From Archangium sp. (lineage in GTDB: Bacteria > Myxococcota > Myxococcia > Myxococcales > Myxococcaceae), in NCBI GenBank assembly GCA_030695565.1, contig JAUYRZ010000104.1:1-54731 (forward strand): a DNA stretch of 54,731 nt. Reading direction: 5' to 3'. Made by a program: the position numbers and the translations under genes. Of the stretch, positions 33,494 through 41,577 are shown piece after piece; the first letter of the stretch is position 1, and every line of letters begins with the position of its first letter. The notes beneath the pieces are model-generated. The model was given only the letters and a program-made list of their open reading frames with translations. It ran no database searches and was not told the origin of the DNA.

Positions 33494-33844
33494 ATGAAGA
33501 AGGGTTTTCTGGCTGTCGTCCTGGCCGCTGCCGTGTCGGGTTGCACCTCTGTCGAGTCCGCCACCGTCGCCAGCAATGAAGTGACCGCCACCGGGGGCGA
33601 GGCCGTCGCCATCATCCAGGCCACCTCGCTGGGTTGGACGTTGATCTTCCACATCGTCGACATCGTCAGCTCCGACCTCGATCAGGTCGTCAACAAGCTG
33701 CTCGTCGGAGAGGCCAAGGCCATGGGCGCGTCGAAGGTCGACCTGAAGAGCGCCTCCACCACCCCGCGCCACGGCATCTTCGCGCTGGCTGGTTTCATCA
33801 CCGGCTTCACCAGCTCGAGCGCCACGGGCATCGCGGTCAAGTAA
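33494..33844 (+). CDS. Small lipoprotein
   Basis: A 116-residue lipoprotein with a strong AAGGAG Shine-Dalgarno at 33481. The signal MKKGFLAVVLAAAVSGCTS ends in lipobox VSGC. The mature protein contains a hydrophobic patch (ATSLGWTLIFHIVDIVSSDL), a short alpha/beta stretch VVNKLLVGEAKAMGASKVDL, and a hydrophobic end HGIFALAGFITGFTSSSATG. That pattern resembles small outer-membrane lipoproteins with a BON-like or YbjQ-like core, but no family is assigned. In the longer open frame to 32402, the upstream part is antisense to the M50 gene. Confidence 0.8.
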   Translation: MKKGFLAVVLAAAVSGCTSVESATVASNEVTATGGEAVAIIQATSLGWTLIFHIVDIVSSDLDQVVNKLLVGEAKAMGASKVDLKSASTTPRHGIFALAGFITGFTSSSATGIAVK

Positions 33845-33917
33845 GTCGAGCCGTCCGGCTCAGGTCAGGCTCGCTCCGGCAACGGGGCGGGCCTGTTTCG
33901 TTTCAGGAGGTCTGCTC

Positions 33918-34637
33918 GTGAAGAAGCTCGCGCTGCTCTCAATGCTGGTGTGCGGCTGCCCCAAACCCGCCGAAGCACCGCCGCCGCCTTCGCTGGTGGG
34001 TGAAGCGAAACGGGCGCTGGCCGAGCGGGAGAAACGGCTCACCTCGTTCAAGCTGGTGGTCGACTCCACCGAAGGCGAGAACCGGGCGCATCACGAGGTC
34101 GCCTTTCGCAGCCCCAACAAGAGCCGCGGGCACATGACGGTGCCGCAAGACTTCGAGCTGGCCTTCGACGGCACGCAGCTGGTGCGGCTCATCGCGGCGC
34201 AGAAGAAGTACGAGGTGGTCAGCCTCGACCTGCCGGCCGCCGATCGCGCGTTCTTCCTCGCCTCGCAGTTCATGCCCTTCGTGCCCGAGGGGTATCGTTC
34301 GCCGCTCCTGCCGCAGACGGGCGTGCAGGCCAAGCAGGTGCCCCGCGGGGTCGAGCTCACGGTGAAGCCGGGGGAAGGCGTGACGGTGACGTACGTGCTG
34401 CGGCTCCCCGCGGGGGATTTTCTGGAGAAGCGCACCCTCGCCGAAGGCCAGGAGCGCGTGTTGCGCATGGAGCGCGAGCAGTGTGACGAGGCGCTCGCGC
34501 TGTGTGTGCCGACGAAGCTGGTAGAGCGTCTGGGTCAGAACGTGCTGGGCACCACCGAAGTGAGCGGCATCGAGCTCAACCCGGCGCTCCCTCAGGATGT
34601 CTTTTCACCGAAGGTTCCCGAAGGGTGGTCGAAGTGA
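33918..34637 (+). CDS. LolA-like lipoprotein
   Basis: A 239-residue lipoprotein starting with GTG after AGGAGG (33905-33911). The signal MKKLALLSMLVCGCP has lipobox VCGC. The mature domain has the texture of LolA/LolB-type beta half-barrels: LTSFKLVVDSTEGENRAHHE, then SRGHMTVPQDFELAFDGTQL and a late EVSGIELNPALPQDVFSP. Such folds bind lipids or lipoproteins in the cell envelope. It is coupled by a GTGA overlap (34634-34637) to the beta-helix protein gene. Family call by fold pattern only. Confidence 0.72.
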   Translation: MKKLALLSMLVCGCPKPAEAPPPPSLVGEAKRALAEREKRLTSFKLVVDSTEGENRAHHEVAFRSPNKSRGHMTVPQDFELAFDGTQLVRLIAAQKKYEVVSLDLPAADRAFFLASQFMPFVPEGYRSPLLPQTGVQAKQVPRGVELTVKPGEGVTVTYVLRLPAGDFLEKRTLAEGQERVLRMEREQCDEALALCVPTKLVERLGQNVLGTTEVSGIELNPALPQDVFSPKVPEGWSK

Positions 34638-36202
34638 AGCGTCTGGTGCTGCTGATGAGTCTGTTGCCGCTGTCCGTCTTCGCGCGTGACGTGCGCGTCA
34701 CCACCGAGCCTGAGCTGCGCGCGGCCGTCGGCGCTGCGGTGCCCGGTGACGTGATCATCCTGGCCGATGGCACGTACGCCATCACCTCGAAGCTCTCGTG
34801 CAGCCGGCCCGGCACCGCGGCGATGCCCATCGTGGTGCGGGCAGAGAACCGCTTCGGCGCGACGTTGACCTCGAACACCGTCATCGCGATCGGCGTGAGC
34901 GCTCCGTTCTGGCGCTTCGAAGACTTCGCCATGCGCGGCGTGTGCGCGAATGACTCGAGCTGCGAACACGCCTTTCAGGTGACCGGGCAGGCGACCGACG
35001 TGGTCTTGCGCCGGCTGCGGCTGGTCGACTTCAACGCGCAGCTCAAGGTCAACGCGTCGGCTGCCGGAGACGGCGGCTACGACATGCCTCACCGCGGGCT
35101 GGTCGAGGCGTGCGAGCTGTATGACTCGCGGCCGCGCGTCACCTCGAACCCGGTGACCAAGCTGAACATCGACACCGGCGATGACTTCGTGGTGCGCGAC
35201 AACGTCATCCGCGACTTCTCGAAGAACGGCGGCAACTTCGTCAGCTACGGCAGCTTCATGAAGTCGGGCGGCCGGCGCGGCGTGTACGAACGCAACCTGG
35301 TGGTGTGCGCTTCGGGCGGCGCGGCGATGACGGATGCGCGCATCGGGCTGTCTTTCGGAGGCGGCGGAACGGGGCCGCAGTTCTGTTTCCCCGGCTTCAA
35401 CGTGAACATCCCCTGCAGCGTGGAACATGAAGACGGGGTGATCAGGAACAACATCATCGCCAACTGCAGCGATGTCGGCGTGTACTTGAACCGCGCGCGG
35501 AACACGGCCGTGCTGCACAACACGCTCGTCGGCACCAACGGGGTCGATTTCCGCTTCGACACTTCGAGCGGGCAGGCGGTGGGCAACCTGCTGACCTCGA
35601 ACATTCGCGCTCGCGATACGGGCACGTTCACCGGGACTCAGAATGTGAGCGGGGTGTCGGTGGCCACGTTCGATGCGGCGTATGCGGATCCGCTCGCGGG
35701 AGATTTGAGCGTGACCGGGTCGGTGACGCCGTGGCTCGGGGTGGTCAACCCCGCGCCGGCGGCGGTGACGGATGATTTCTGCGGGCGGACCCGGCCGGGG
35801 ACTGCGTTTACGGTCGGCGCGCTGGAGCACTCGCTGGGGAGCTGTGCGACGGGCAAGCCTCCGGATGGTGGAGGTGGTGGTTCCGCGAGTGGTGGTGGCG
35901 GCGGGTCGGCGACTGGTGGCGGGACTGCTGCTGGCGGCGGGTCGGCGACTGGCGGCGGGACTGCTGCTGGCGGCGGGACTGCTGCTGGCGGCGGGACTGC
36001 GAGCGGTGGCGGGACCGCGAGCGGCGGCGGCACGGCGGGTGGCGGTGGTGACGCGACGGGTGGCGGGACTGCGACCGGCGGCGGTTCTGCGGCCGATGCT
36101 GGCGTCGAGCCTCTGGAGCCCGTGACCGGTTGCTCTTGCGGATCAGTCGAAGGAATCGGTTTCGCGCTGATGCTTTTGTTGGCTCGAAGAAGAGGACGCT
36201 AA
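34634..36202 (+). CDS. PL6-like right-handed beta-helix protein with MYXO-CTERM tail
   Basis: A 522-residue secreted protein. The signal MKRLVLLMSLLPLSVFA is followed by DVRVTTEPELRAAVGAAVPG and DVIILADGTY, the opening of PL6-type (chondroitinase B/alginate lyase-like) beta-helix enzymes. Stacked strand motifs include FEDFAMRGVC, DVVLRRLRLVDFN and VVRDNVIRDFSKNGGNFVSY. A Gly/Ser/Thr/Ala linker (encoded about 35865-36090) leads to GCSCGSVEGIGFALMLLLARR, which has the Cys motif, hydrophobic helix and basic end of a MYXO-CTERM sorting signal. It is therefore likely anchored at the cell surface. The GTG start overlaps the upstream stop as GTGA. The substrate is unknown; catalytic residues were not verified. 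Confidence 0.83.
   Translation: MKRLVLLMSLLPLSVFARDVRVTTEPELRAAVGAAVPGDVIILADGTYAITSKLSCSRPGTAAMPIVVRAENRFGATLTSNTVIAIGVSAPFWRFEDFAMRGVCANDSSCEHAFQVTGQATDVVLRRLRLVDFNAQLKVNASAAGDGGYDMPHRGLVEACELYDSRPRVTSNPVTKLNIDTGDDFVVRDNVIRDFSKNGGNFVSYGSFMKSGGRRGVYERNLVVCASGGAAMTDARIGLSFGGGGTGPQFCFPGFNVNIPCSVEHEDGVIRNNIIANCSDVGVYLNRARNTAVLHNTLVGTNGVDFRFDTSSGQAVGNLLTSNIRARDTGTFTGTQNVSGVSVATFDAAYADPLAGDLSVTGSVTPWLGVVNPAPAAVTDDFCGRTRPGTAFTVGALEHSLGSCATGKPPDGGGGGSASGGGGGSATGGGTAAGGGSATGGGTAAGGGTAAGGGTASGGGTASGGGTAGGGGDATGGGTATGGGSAADAGVEPLEPVTGCSCGSVEGIGFALMLLLARRRGR
35865..36090 (+). repeat. Minisatellite encoding Gly-rich linker
   Basis: Repeated GGCGGGACTGCTGCTGGC and GGCGGGTCGGCGACTGGC units encode GGGTAA/GGGSAT linker repeats between the beta-helix domain and the C-terminal sorting signal. 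Identical units in tandem suggest ready length variation. Confidence 0.75.
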
Positions 36203-36239
36203 GCCCTCACCCTGACCCGCTCCCGAACGGAGAGGGAAC
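36203..36239. terminator. GC-rich intergenic palindrome between convergent genes
   Basis: Family copy GCCCTCACCCTGACCCGC, then TCCCGAACGGAGAGGGAAC. It starts directly after the stop at 36202 and precedes the minus-strand stop at 36263. Confidence 0.5.
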
Positions 36240-36262
36240 TTGTTGGTCTTGTTTGTTTCGCT

Positions 36263-36883
36263 TCAGAACTCGAAGCGGTGCAGCTGCTCGAGCGCTTGAA
36301 TCCCTTCGCGGAGATTGCGCGTCTTGCAGGTCACGTACGCCTCTCTCCGGCAGGCGTTCACCAACATCAGGTCACAGGTCAGCTCTTCCGCGTCGGCCTT
36401 CGCCTTCTTCTCCAGGCGCTCGACGCACCTGGTGAACTCTTTGACGTTCTTCTTCTTCCACGCGGCGATCGCTTCGACTCGCTGCTCCGCCGTCTCGTGA
36501 CCCAGCAGGTGCTCGGGCGGATCGCAGTCGCTCACCTTCGCTTCGTACGCCGCGCTCCACCACACCCGCAGCGGCTGCACGTCGTGCTCTTCACCGGCCA
36601 TCAAGAGAGAAAGCGACTCGACGCGCGTCCCTGAAGAGCCGTCATCACCCTCGTGCAAGCGGCACAACTTCGCCTTGTGCTCGCAGCCCGTCTCCTTCAC
36701 CGCCGGCAGCTCGATGCACTCGGCGATGGCGCGCGCGTCTTTCGACGAGAGCTGCGGCTTCTTCTGCTTCTTCACCCACGTCTGCACCGCGCTCAGCCGC
36801 TCGGCGGCATCGTCAGCCGCCAGCGAAGGCGGGGGCGGGGGCGCTGCGCTCAGCACTGCAGCCGTGAGCGCAGCGACGAGCAT
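36263..36883 (-). CDS. Exported helical hypothetical protein
   Basis: A 206-residue protein with signal peptide MLVAALTAAVLSAAPPPPPS. The mature part is highly charged and helical (SAVQTWVKKQKKPQLSSKDA; EFTRCVERLEKKAKADAEEL), with eight or so cysteines (ECIELPA, GCEHKAKLC, DCDPP, RCVERL, TCDLML, ACRREA, TCKTRN). Conserved spacing suggests disulfides in the periplasm. The ATG at 36883 shares its A with the TGA of the upstream gene (TGATG), so translation is coupled to the Cys-rich lipoprotein. No family recognised. Confidence 0.75.
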   Translation of the reverse strand: MLVAALTAAVLSAAPPPPPSLAADDAAERLSAVQTWVKKQKKPQLSSKDARAIAECIELPAVKETGCEHKAKLCRLHEGDDGSSGTRVESLSLLMAGEEHDVQPLRVWWSAAYEAKVSDCDPPEHLLGHETAEQRVEAIAAWKKKNVKEFTRCVERLEKKAKADAEELTCDLMLVNACRREAYVTCKTRNLREGIQALEQLHRFEF

Positions 36884-38082
36884 CACTGGCAGACGCCCGT
36901 GGTGGTGTTGCACATCTGGCCGGTCGCGCAGGCCGAGAGCGCTCCGTTGTTGGTGCAGCGCGGCCGGCAGAAGCCCGGGTTGACCGAGCTGGAAGAAGGC
37001 GCGCAGACGTAGCCGGTGCGGCAGGTGCTCTGCTGGCCGACCTGCGCGCAGCTCGTACGGCAGGTGCTCTGCGAGGCGCCGAAAAAGCTCTCGGTGACGC
37101 ACACGCTGCCACCCGTGCAGGAGGTGCCGCCGCCGCACGTCGCGGTGCAGTAACCGCCGGTGTAGCCGGTGGGCTGACCACCGAGGTTCTCCTGCAGGCA
37201 GAACGCGGCGAACGGCGGCTGGCACTGCTGCGTGGTGGTGCAGGCGCTGCCCACCGGCACTCCCATGCCTGCGTCAGGCATGGGGAAGCCGCCGTCCATC
37301 GGGGCGCCTCCGTCGACGCCACCGGGCAGGCAGATGCCGCTCATGCAGTTCTGGTTCATCGGGCAGCGCATGCACATCTGACCTGCGATGCCGCACGCGA
37401 AACGCGACTGGCCGCTCTGGCACTGGCCGTTGGCGCAACACCCCGAGGGGCAGGTGGTCACGTCACACGACGGGGTGCTGCACATGCCGTTCTGGCACGT
37501 CTGGCCCATCGGGCACTGCGCGCACGCCTGGCCCTGCGAGCCGCAGGAGAAACGGGACTGCTGGTTGGGCACGACACAGAAGTTGTTGGTGCAGCAGCCG
37601 GCGCAGGACTGCGGGCCACAGGCGCCCATGGTGCACGCGCCGTTCACGCACTGCTCACCGATGGTGCACGTGCGGCATTGGTTGCCGCCGGTGCCGCAGG
37701 CGAAGACCGAGGTGCCGTCCTGGCAGTTGCCCAGGCCGTCCCGGCAGGCGCAGAGGCCGCCATCGAGGCTGCCACCTCCGCCTCCAATACCACCTCCGAT
37801 GCCGCCTCCGAGCCCACCGCCGATGCCGCCGCCGACTCCGCCTCCGCTGGCCGTGCCGCCTCCGAGACCGCCGCCTGCGCCGCCTCCGACACCTCCGCCT
37901 CCTCCACTGGAGGTGCCTCCGCCGCCGGTTCCACCACCCGCCGTCCCGGCGACACATCTCGTCGCGACGCAGAGGCCTGCGTCGGCGCAGTCGACGTCGC
38001 GCAGACACTCCGCCTCGGGCACCGGGGAGAAGCAAGCAGTCAGGGAGATGCTGATCAGCAGCGGCAAGACGTGGCGAAGCAT
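36883..38082 (-). CDS. Cys-rich Gly-linker lipoprotein
   Basis: A 399-residue lipoprotein. The ATG at 38082 has AGAGGAG upstream, and the signal MLRHVLPLLISISLTACFS ends in lipobox LTAC. A first Cys module (ECLRDVDCADAGLCVATRC) precedes a Gly/Ser/Thr linker with many GGG units. Repeated Cys modules then follow (CRTCTIGEQCVNGAC; QACAQCPMGQTCQNGMC; QMCMRCPMNQNCMSGIC) about every 45 residues. The C-terminal region has further disulfide-type Cys pairs. This is an extracellular, disulfide-rich myxobacterial surface protein of unknown function. The next gene is coupled by TGATG. Confidence 0.8.
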   Translation of the reverse strand: MLRHVLPLLISISLTACFSPVPEAECLRDVDCADAGLCVATRCVAGTAGGGTGGGGTSSGGGGGVGGGAGGGLGGGTASGGGVGGGIGGGLGGGIGGGIGGGGGSLDGGLCACRDGLGNCQDGTSVFACGTGGNQCRTCTIGEQCVNGACTMGACGPQSCAGCCTNNFCVVPNQQSRFSCGSQGQACAQCPMGQTCQNGMCSTPSCDVTTCPSGCCANGQCQSGQSRFACGIAGQMCMRCPMNQNCMSGICLPGGVDGGAPMDGGFPMPDAGMGVPVGSACTTTQQCQPPFAAFCLQENLGGQPTGYTGGYCTATCGGGTSCTGGSVCVTESFFGASQSTCRTSCAQVGQQSTCRTGYVCAPSSSSVNPGFCRPRCTNNGALSACATGQMCNTTTGVCQ

Positions 38083-38188
38083 GGGGAACTCCTCTGGGGC
38101 GGCCACCCGAAAGCGTGAGTCTTCACACTGCATGAGAGGGATGCGCAAGGGGTTTGCCCTGTCCGCCGCCTCACCCCGACCCCAGGCA

Positions 38189-39232
38189 CTACGTCTTCAT
38201 CTTCAAGGTGTGCTCGTGCGGCTCGCCCGCTTCACCCGACGCCGCCTGCTTGAGCAACCTCGTCACCTGCGGACCCAATACGTCCAACTCGGTCGAGGTG
38301 TACTTCTCGCCGCCGAACAAGCGGATCTGCTGACGCTGCCGCGCGAGCACCACCGCGTCTTGCCCGAAGATGCGCGTGGCCACCGGCGCGACGAACGGCT
38401 TCACCAACCAGCCCGGCACCGGCAAGCGCAAGGTCACCACCGCGAACACCAGGCACGCGTCGTCGGACACCGGCGTGAAGGCCGTGGTGGCCACCACGTG
38501 ACTGCGCTCACCCAGCCGGTACTCCACCTGCGCGATGCAAGGCAGGAGGAACCGGTCGACGTGTTCCACCACGCCCCCTCGAGGCGCGAGCAACCAGCCC
38601 ACCAGGCCCCGGGGCGCGGGCTCGCCATGAAAGTGCGCTTCGGCCGAACGGGCGTGGCGCTTCACCACCACCTCGATGACGTTCTTCTTCTCTTCGGTGC
38701 GGAACAACCCGCCGTGCAGAAAGGCGGTGTGCGGCACGTCGAGCGTGTTCTCCACCGCGGCGTGCAGCGAAGCCTCGACGCGAAACTCACGGCGCACCGT
38801 GGTGTACGCCCGGTCGTCGAGGTGCGGAAAACGGAACGGGCCTTCTTTCGGCGCCTCGACCCCGCTGGTCGCGTACACCCAGATGAAGCCATCGAGCTCA
38901 CGGCAAGCGAACCGCTCGGCGCAGCGGCTCTTGAGTGAGACCTCACCCTCCACCAGGCCCGGCACCGCCACACACTGCCCGGCGCCGTCGAAACGCCACC
39001 CGTGGTACGCGCACTCGAGCTCGCCCGAGCGCACCCGGCCCATCGAGAGGGGCACGTTGCGATGAGGGCACCGATCGAGCAGCGCCGTGGCCGCCCCACC
39101 CCGCGCGCGGAAGAGCACCAGCGGCTTGTGCTGAATGGTCACCGCGCGGGGCGTGCTCCCCAGCTCGGCGCTGGTGCAGGCGATGAACCAGGCATCGGCT
39201 TGAACCAGCCCAGGTGGTGGAACGGCGCTCAC
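38189..39232 (-). CDS. Rieske non-heme iron oxygenase
   Basis: A 347-residue oxygenase. The N-terminal Rieske [2Fe-2S] site is CPHRNVPLSMG then CAYHGWRF (CxH...CxxH). The mononuclear iron site is in ENTLDVPHTAFLHGG (the family's D-x-x-H-x(4)-H). No signal peptide is seen. The layout (Rieske then ENTLDxxHTxFxH) resembles the PaO/TIC55/DAF-36-type group, which act on sterols, chlorophyll derivatives or other hydrophobic substrates, rather than two-subunit aromatic dioxygenases. No ferredoxin or reductase partner lies nearby, so electrons must come from elsewhere. GTG start at 39232. The substrate cannot be deduced. Confidence 0.9.
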   Translation of the reverse strand: MSAVPPPGLVQADAWFIACTSAELGSTPRAVTIQHKPLVLFRARGGAATALLDRCPHRNVPLSMGRVRSGELECAYHGWRFDGAGQCVAVPGLVEGEVSLKSRCAERFACRELDGFIWVYATSGVEAPKEGPFRFPHLDDRAYTTVRREFRVEASLHAAVENTLDVPHTAFLHGGLFRTEEKKNVIEVVVKRHARSAEAHFHGEPAPRGLVGWLLAPRGGVVEHVDRFLLPCIAQVEYRLGERSHVVATTAFTPVSDDACLVFAVVTLRLPVPGWLVKPFVAPVATRIFGQDAVVLARQRQQIRLFGGEKYTSTELDVLGPQVTRLLKQAASGEAGEPHEHTLKMKT

Positions 39233-39291
39233 GGGGCTGACTGTACAGCGCGCATGGCCGCAGCGCCTCGGGTCGAGATATAGACGGAGCG

Positions 39292-40020
39292 GTGAAGGTG
39301 CTCTGCCCCCAGTGCGAACGGCTGCTCGAGCTCGAGGTCTTCCGCGTCGACGGCGCTGCGTTGATCATCACCTGCACCCGCTGCGCGGTGGAGAGCCGGG
39401 TGGAGGTTCCGGCCGCCGCCAGCCAGGCCAGCAGCGGAGGATCGATGCGCGCGCCTTCGCTCCCGCCCCGGGTGTCGCTCGCGTCGACCGAGGGCGGCAG
39501 CAACGTGGTGGTGCTGCGCACCGTGCATCACGAGGCCGCCCAGAAGGCAGCGAAGGCCGCCGACGAAGGACCGTTCGAAGTGCCGGCAGGGGTCTGCCCG
39601 AAGTGCATCGCCCCCCGCGGCGCGGCGAGCTCATGCCCTCACTGCGGCATCCTCTACGAGAGCTTCGATGACGCCGCGGTGCTGCTCCCCGGGTGGCTGC
39701 GGGAGGAGTGGGTGGCGCTGCTGCGCGACTGGGCCAACGAGTCGAAGCACGGCCTGCTCCGGCGCAAGGCCCAGCAGACCGACGCGCTCGCAGCGCTGGG
39801 CCGGCTGTATCGAATTCGCCAGGCCTTCGTGCCGGAAGACCCGGTGGCTGAAGAAGGCCGGGCCGACGTGCTCCGCCTCGCTGCGGTGGCCATCTCGTTT
39901 CGCCCGGCCCAGGACGATGAGACGGAGCGCCGGAAGCGGGTGGTGTTGATCAGCATCGTCGCGGCGCTCTCCTTCGTGGTGCTGCTGGCGTTGCTGGTTC
40001 AGCTCGCTCGCCCGGCCTGA
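39292..40020 (+). CDS. Zinc-ribbon membrane protein
   Basis: A 242-residue protein (GTG start) with an N-terminal zinc ribbon KVLCPQCERLLELEVF...ITCTRCAVES (CxxC...CxxC) and a second one, CPKCIAPRGAASSCPHCGI. A central helical domain (LREEWVALLRDWANESKHG) and a C-terminal transmembrane helix (VLISIVAALSFVVLLALLVQ) follow. The N-terminal CxxC ribbon is like the MJ0042/zinc-ribbon-TM proteins common in deltaproteobacteria. Cytoplasmic domains anchored at the membrane are inferred. Function unknown. Confidence 0.83.
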   Translation: MKVLCPQCERLLELEVFRVDGAALIITCTRCAVESRVEVPAAASQASSGGSMRAPSLPPRVSLASTEGGSNVVVLRTVHHEAAQKAAKAADEGPFEVPAGVCPKCIAPRGAASSCPHCGILYESFDDAAVLLPGWLREEWVALLRDWANESKHGLLRRKAQQTDALAALGRLYRIRQAFVPEDPVAEEGRADVLRLAAVAISFRPAQDDETERRKRVVLISIVAALSFVVLLALLVQLARPA

Positions 40021-40101
40021 GGTGCAGAGGGGAGGTCGTTCGCATGCGGATCCAGGAAGACCTGCTGCCAGGTCACTCCGGCGCGGTGCTCGAGACGCTG
40101 A

Positions 40102-40719
40102 TCAGCTGAAGAGCTTCTTGAGGCTCTCGCGCACCTGCGCGGTGGCGTCGAGGAAGCGCACCCCGAAGCCGGGCACGCCGTTCTTCTCGCCCACCCAGAT
40201 GACGCGCGCCTTGAGCACCCGGCCACCCCAGAGGCCCAGGAACGGGTTCAACTGAATGGTCAGCTCGGTGTCGCCGCGCACCAGGGGCAGCTCCGCGGCG
40301 CCGATGAAAGCGCCGGTGCTGGAGACGTCTTTGACGGCCGCCTTCACCCGCTGGCCCCGAAGATTCACCAGGCACCGCAGGTCGACCTCCCGCCGCGAGT
40401 CGAGCGCGGTGCCGTCGGTGGGCGCCCGCCCTGCACAACACGCCACCATCTGGGCGGCCGCGCGTTTTTGCTCTCCCACGAAGTTCACGCCCATGCCCTG
40501 CCGCGTACCCGGGGCGTTGTGCAGCAGGCGCACTTCACCCCGCAGGTTGAAGCGCAGCGAAGTGCGCTCCACCGTGATGTCGAGCGTCACCTCGCTGCCC
40601 GAGCGCACCTCGTCGTTGCGGGGCACGAAGAGGCTCAAGACGCCTCCTTCAGTGCGGGCGCTGGCGAGCAGGGCGCGGCGGTTGGGGTACTGCACGACGA
40701 GGTGAATGGGTGAAGGCAT
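40102..40719 (-). CDS. PilZ-domain protein
   Basis: A 205-residue cytoplasmic protein. The C-terminal half has the PilZ signature RREVDLRCLVNLRGQ...VKDVSSTGAFIGAAELP, with RR at the start (cyclic-di-GMP-binding arginines are RxxxR in classic PilZ; here the motif is DSRREVD, so binding is uncertain). The D/NxSxxG element is intact as DVSSTG. The N-terminal half is a related beta domain (LVVQYPNRRALLASARTEGG). PilZ proteins control motility and exopolysaccharide in many bacteria. The ATG at 40719 is chosen; the frame to 40824 runs towards the divergent gene. Confidence 0.82.
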   Translation of the reverse strand: MPSPIHLVVQYPNRRALLASARTEGGVLSLFVPRNDEVRSGSEVTLDITVERTSLRFNLRGEVRLLHNAPGTRQGMGVNFVGEQKRAAAQMVACCAGRAPTDGTALDSRREVDLRCLVNLRGQRVKAAVKDVSSTGAFIGAAELPLVRGDTELTIQLNPFLGLWGGRVLKARVIWVGEKNGVPGFGVRFLDATAQVRESLKKLFS

Positions 40720-40788
40720 CGGGCGAAGGTACCTGACGCGTTCGGCATTGCTCACCTCCGTTCGGGCGGGCGCATAGAGTGCACCCCC

Positions 40789-41577
40789 ATGCTGACGGCC
40801 GTGATGGTGCTGTGCCTTGCGCAAGCTGCGCCGGTGAAGATAGCGGTGCCGGGCCTGAGTCTGTCCGGCATCGAGACGAAGCTGGGTGAGGCCTACGTGG
40901 AGCGCTTCGCCACGCTGCTCGGGCGGGATCCCGGTCTCAAGGTCACCACCAAACGCGACATCGAGCAGATGCTGGGCCTCGAGCGGCAGCGGCAGTTGCT
41001 GGGGTGTGCGGAGAACAGCCTCTCGTGCATCGCGGAGCTGGCCGGCGGGCTCGGCGTGGAGGCGGTGCTCTCAGGCTCGCTCGCCAAGACGGGCAGCAGC
41101 TACACGGTGACCTTGCGCGTGTTGCGGACCAACGATGGCTCGGAGATCGCCTCGGCCAGTGAGCGGCTCAAGAACGAAGACGCGCTGAGCGATTGGTTGG
41201 AGGCCGAAGCACCGCGTCTGGCGGAGAAGATCGGCCGCGCGTTCGGCCGCACCACGAAGGTGGCATCGCCTCACGTCGAACGGTGGATCCCCGCGCTGGT
41301 GGGTGGCGGGTTGTTGCTGGCCGGTGGTGGCATGCAGCTGGGTGCACGGCTCGACGCGCAGCGCCTGGAAGACGGCGTGGTGCCGCAGGCCCAGACGCGG
41401 CAGGTGGTGACCGGTGGCAAGACCCTGGAGACCGCCAGCTGGGTGTTGATGGGCGTGGGCGCTGCGGGCATCGCGGCGAGCGTGACCTGGGCCCTGGTGG
41501 GCGGCACTGAACCGCGCGTCGCGGTGGTGCCGATGCAAGGCGGCGCGTTCGTCTCGGTGGGAGGCGTGTTGCCATGA
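40789..41577 (+). CDS. Exported CsgG/TolB-N-like protein
   Basis: A 262-residue protein with a short signal peptide (MLTAVMVLCLAQAA). The mature part opens PVKIAVPGLSLSGIETKLGE and continues DPGLKVTTKRDIEQMLGLER, then GVEAVLSGSLAKTGSSYTVT. That is the pattern of CsgG-like or LpoB/GNA1162-type domains in which a strand-helix core binds envelope partners. Two hydrophobic segments near the end (IPALVGGGLLLAGGGMQLGA; WVLMGVGAAGIAASVTWALV) suggest a membrane anchor. It overlaps the next lipoprotein gene by ATGA (41574-41577). Confidence 0.78.
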   Translation: MLTAVMVLCLAQAAPVKIAVPGLSLSGIETKLGEAYVERFATLLGRDPGLKVTTKRDIEQMLGLERQRQLLGCAENSLSCIAELAGGLGVEAVLSGSLAKTGSSYTVTLRVLRTNDGSEIASASERLKNEDALSDWLEAEAPRLAEKIGRAFGRTTKVASPHVERWIPALVGGGLLLAGGGMQLGARLDAQRLEDGVVPQAQTRQVVTGGKTLETASWVLMGVGAAGIAASVTWALVGGTEPRVAVVPMQGGAFVSVGGVLP

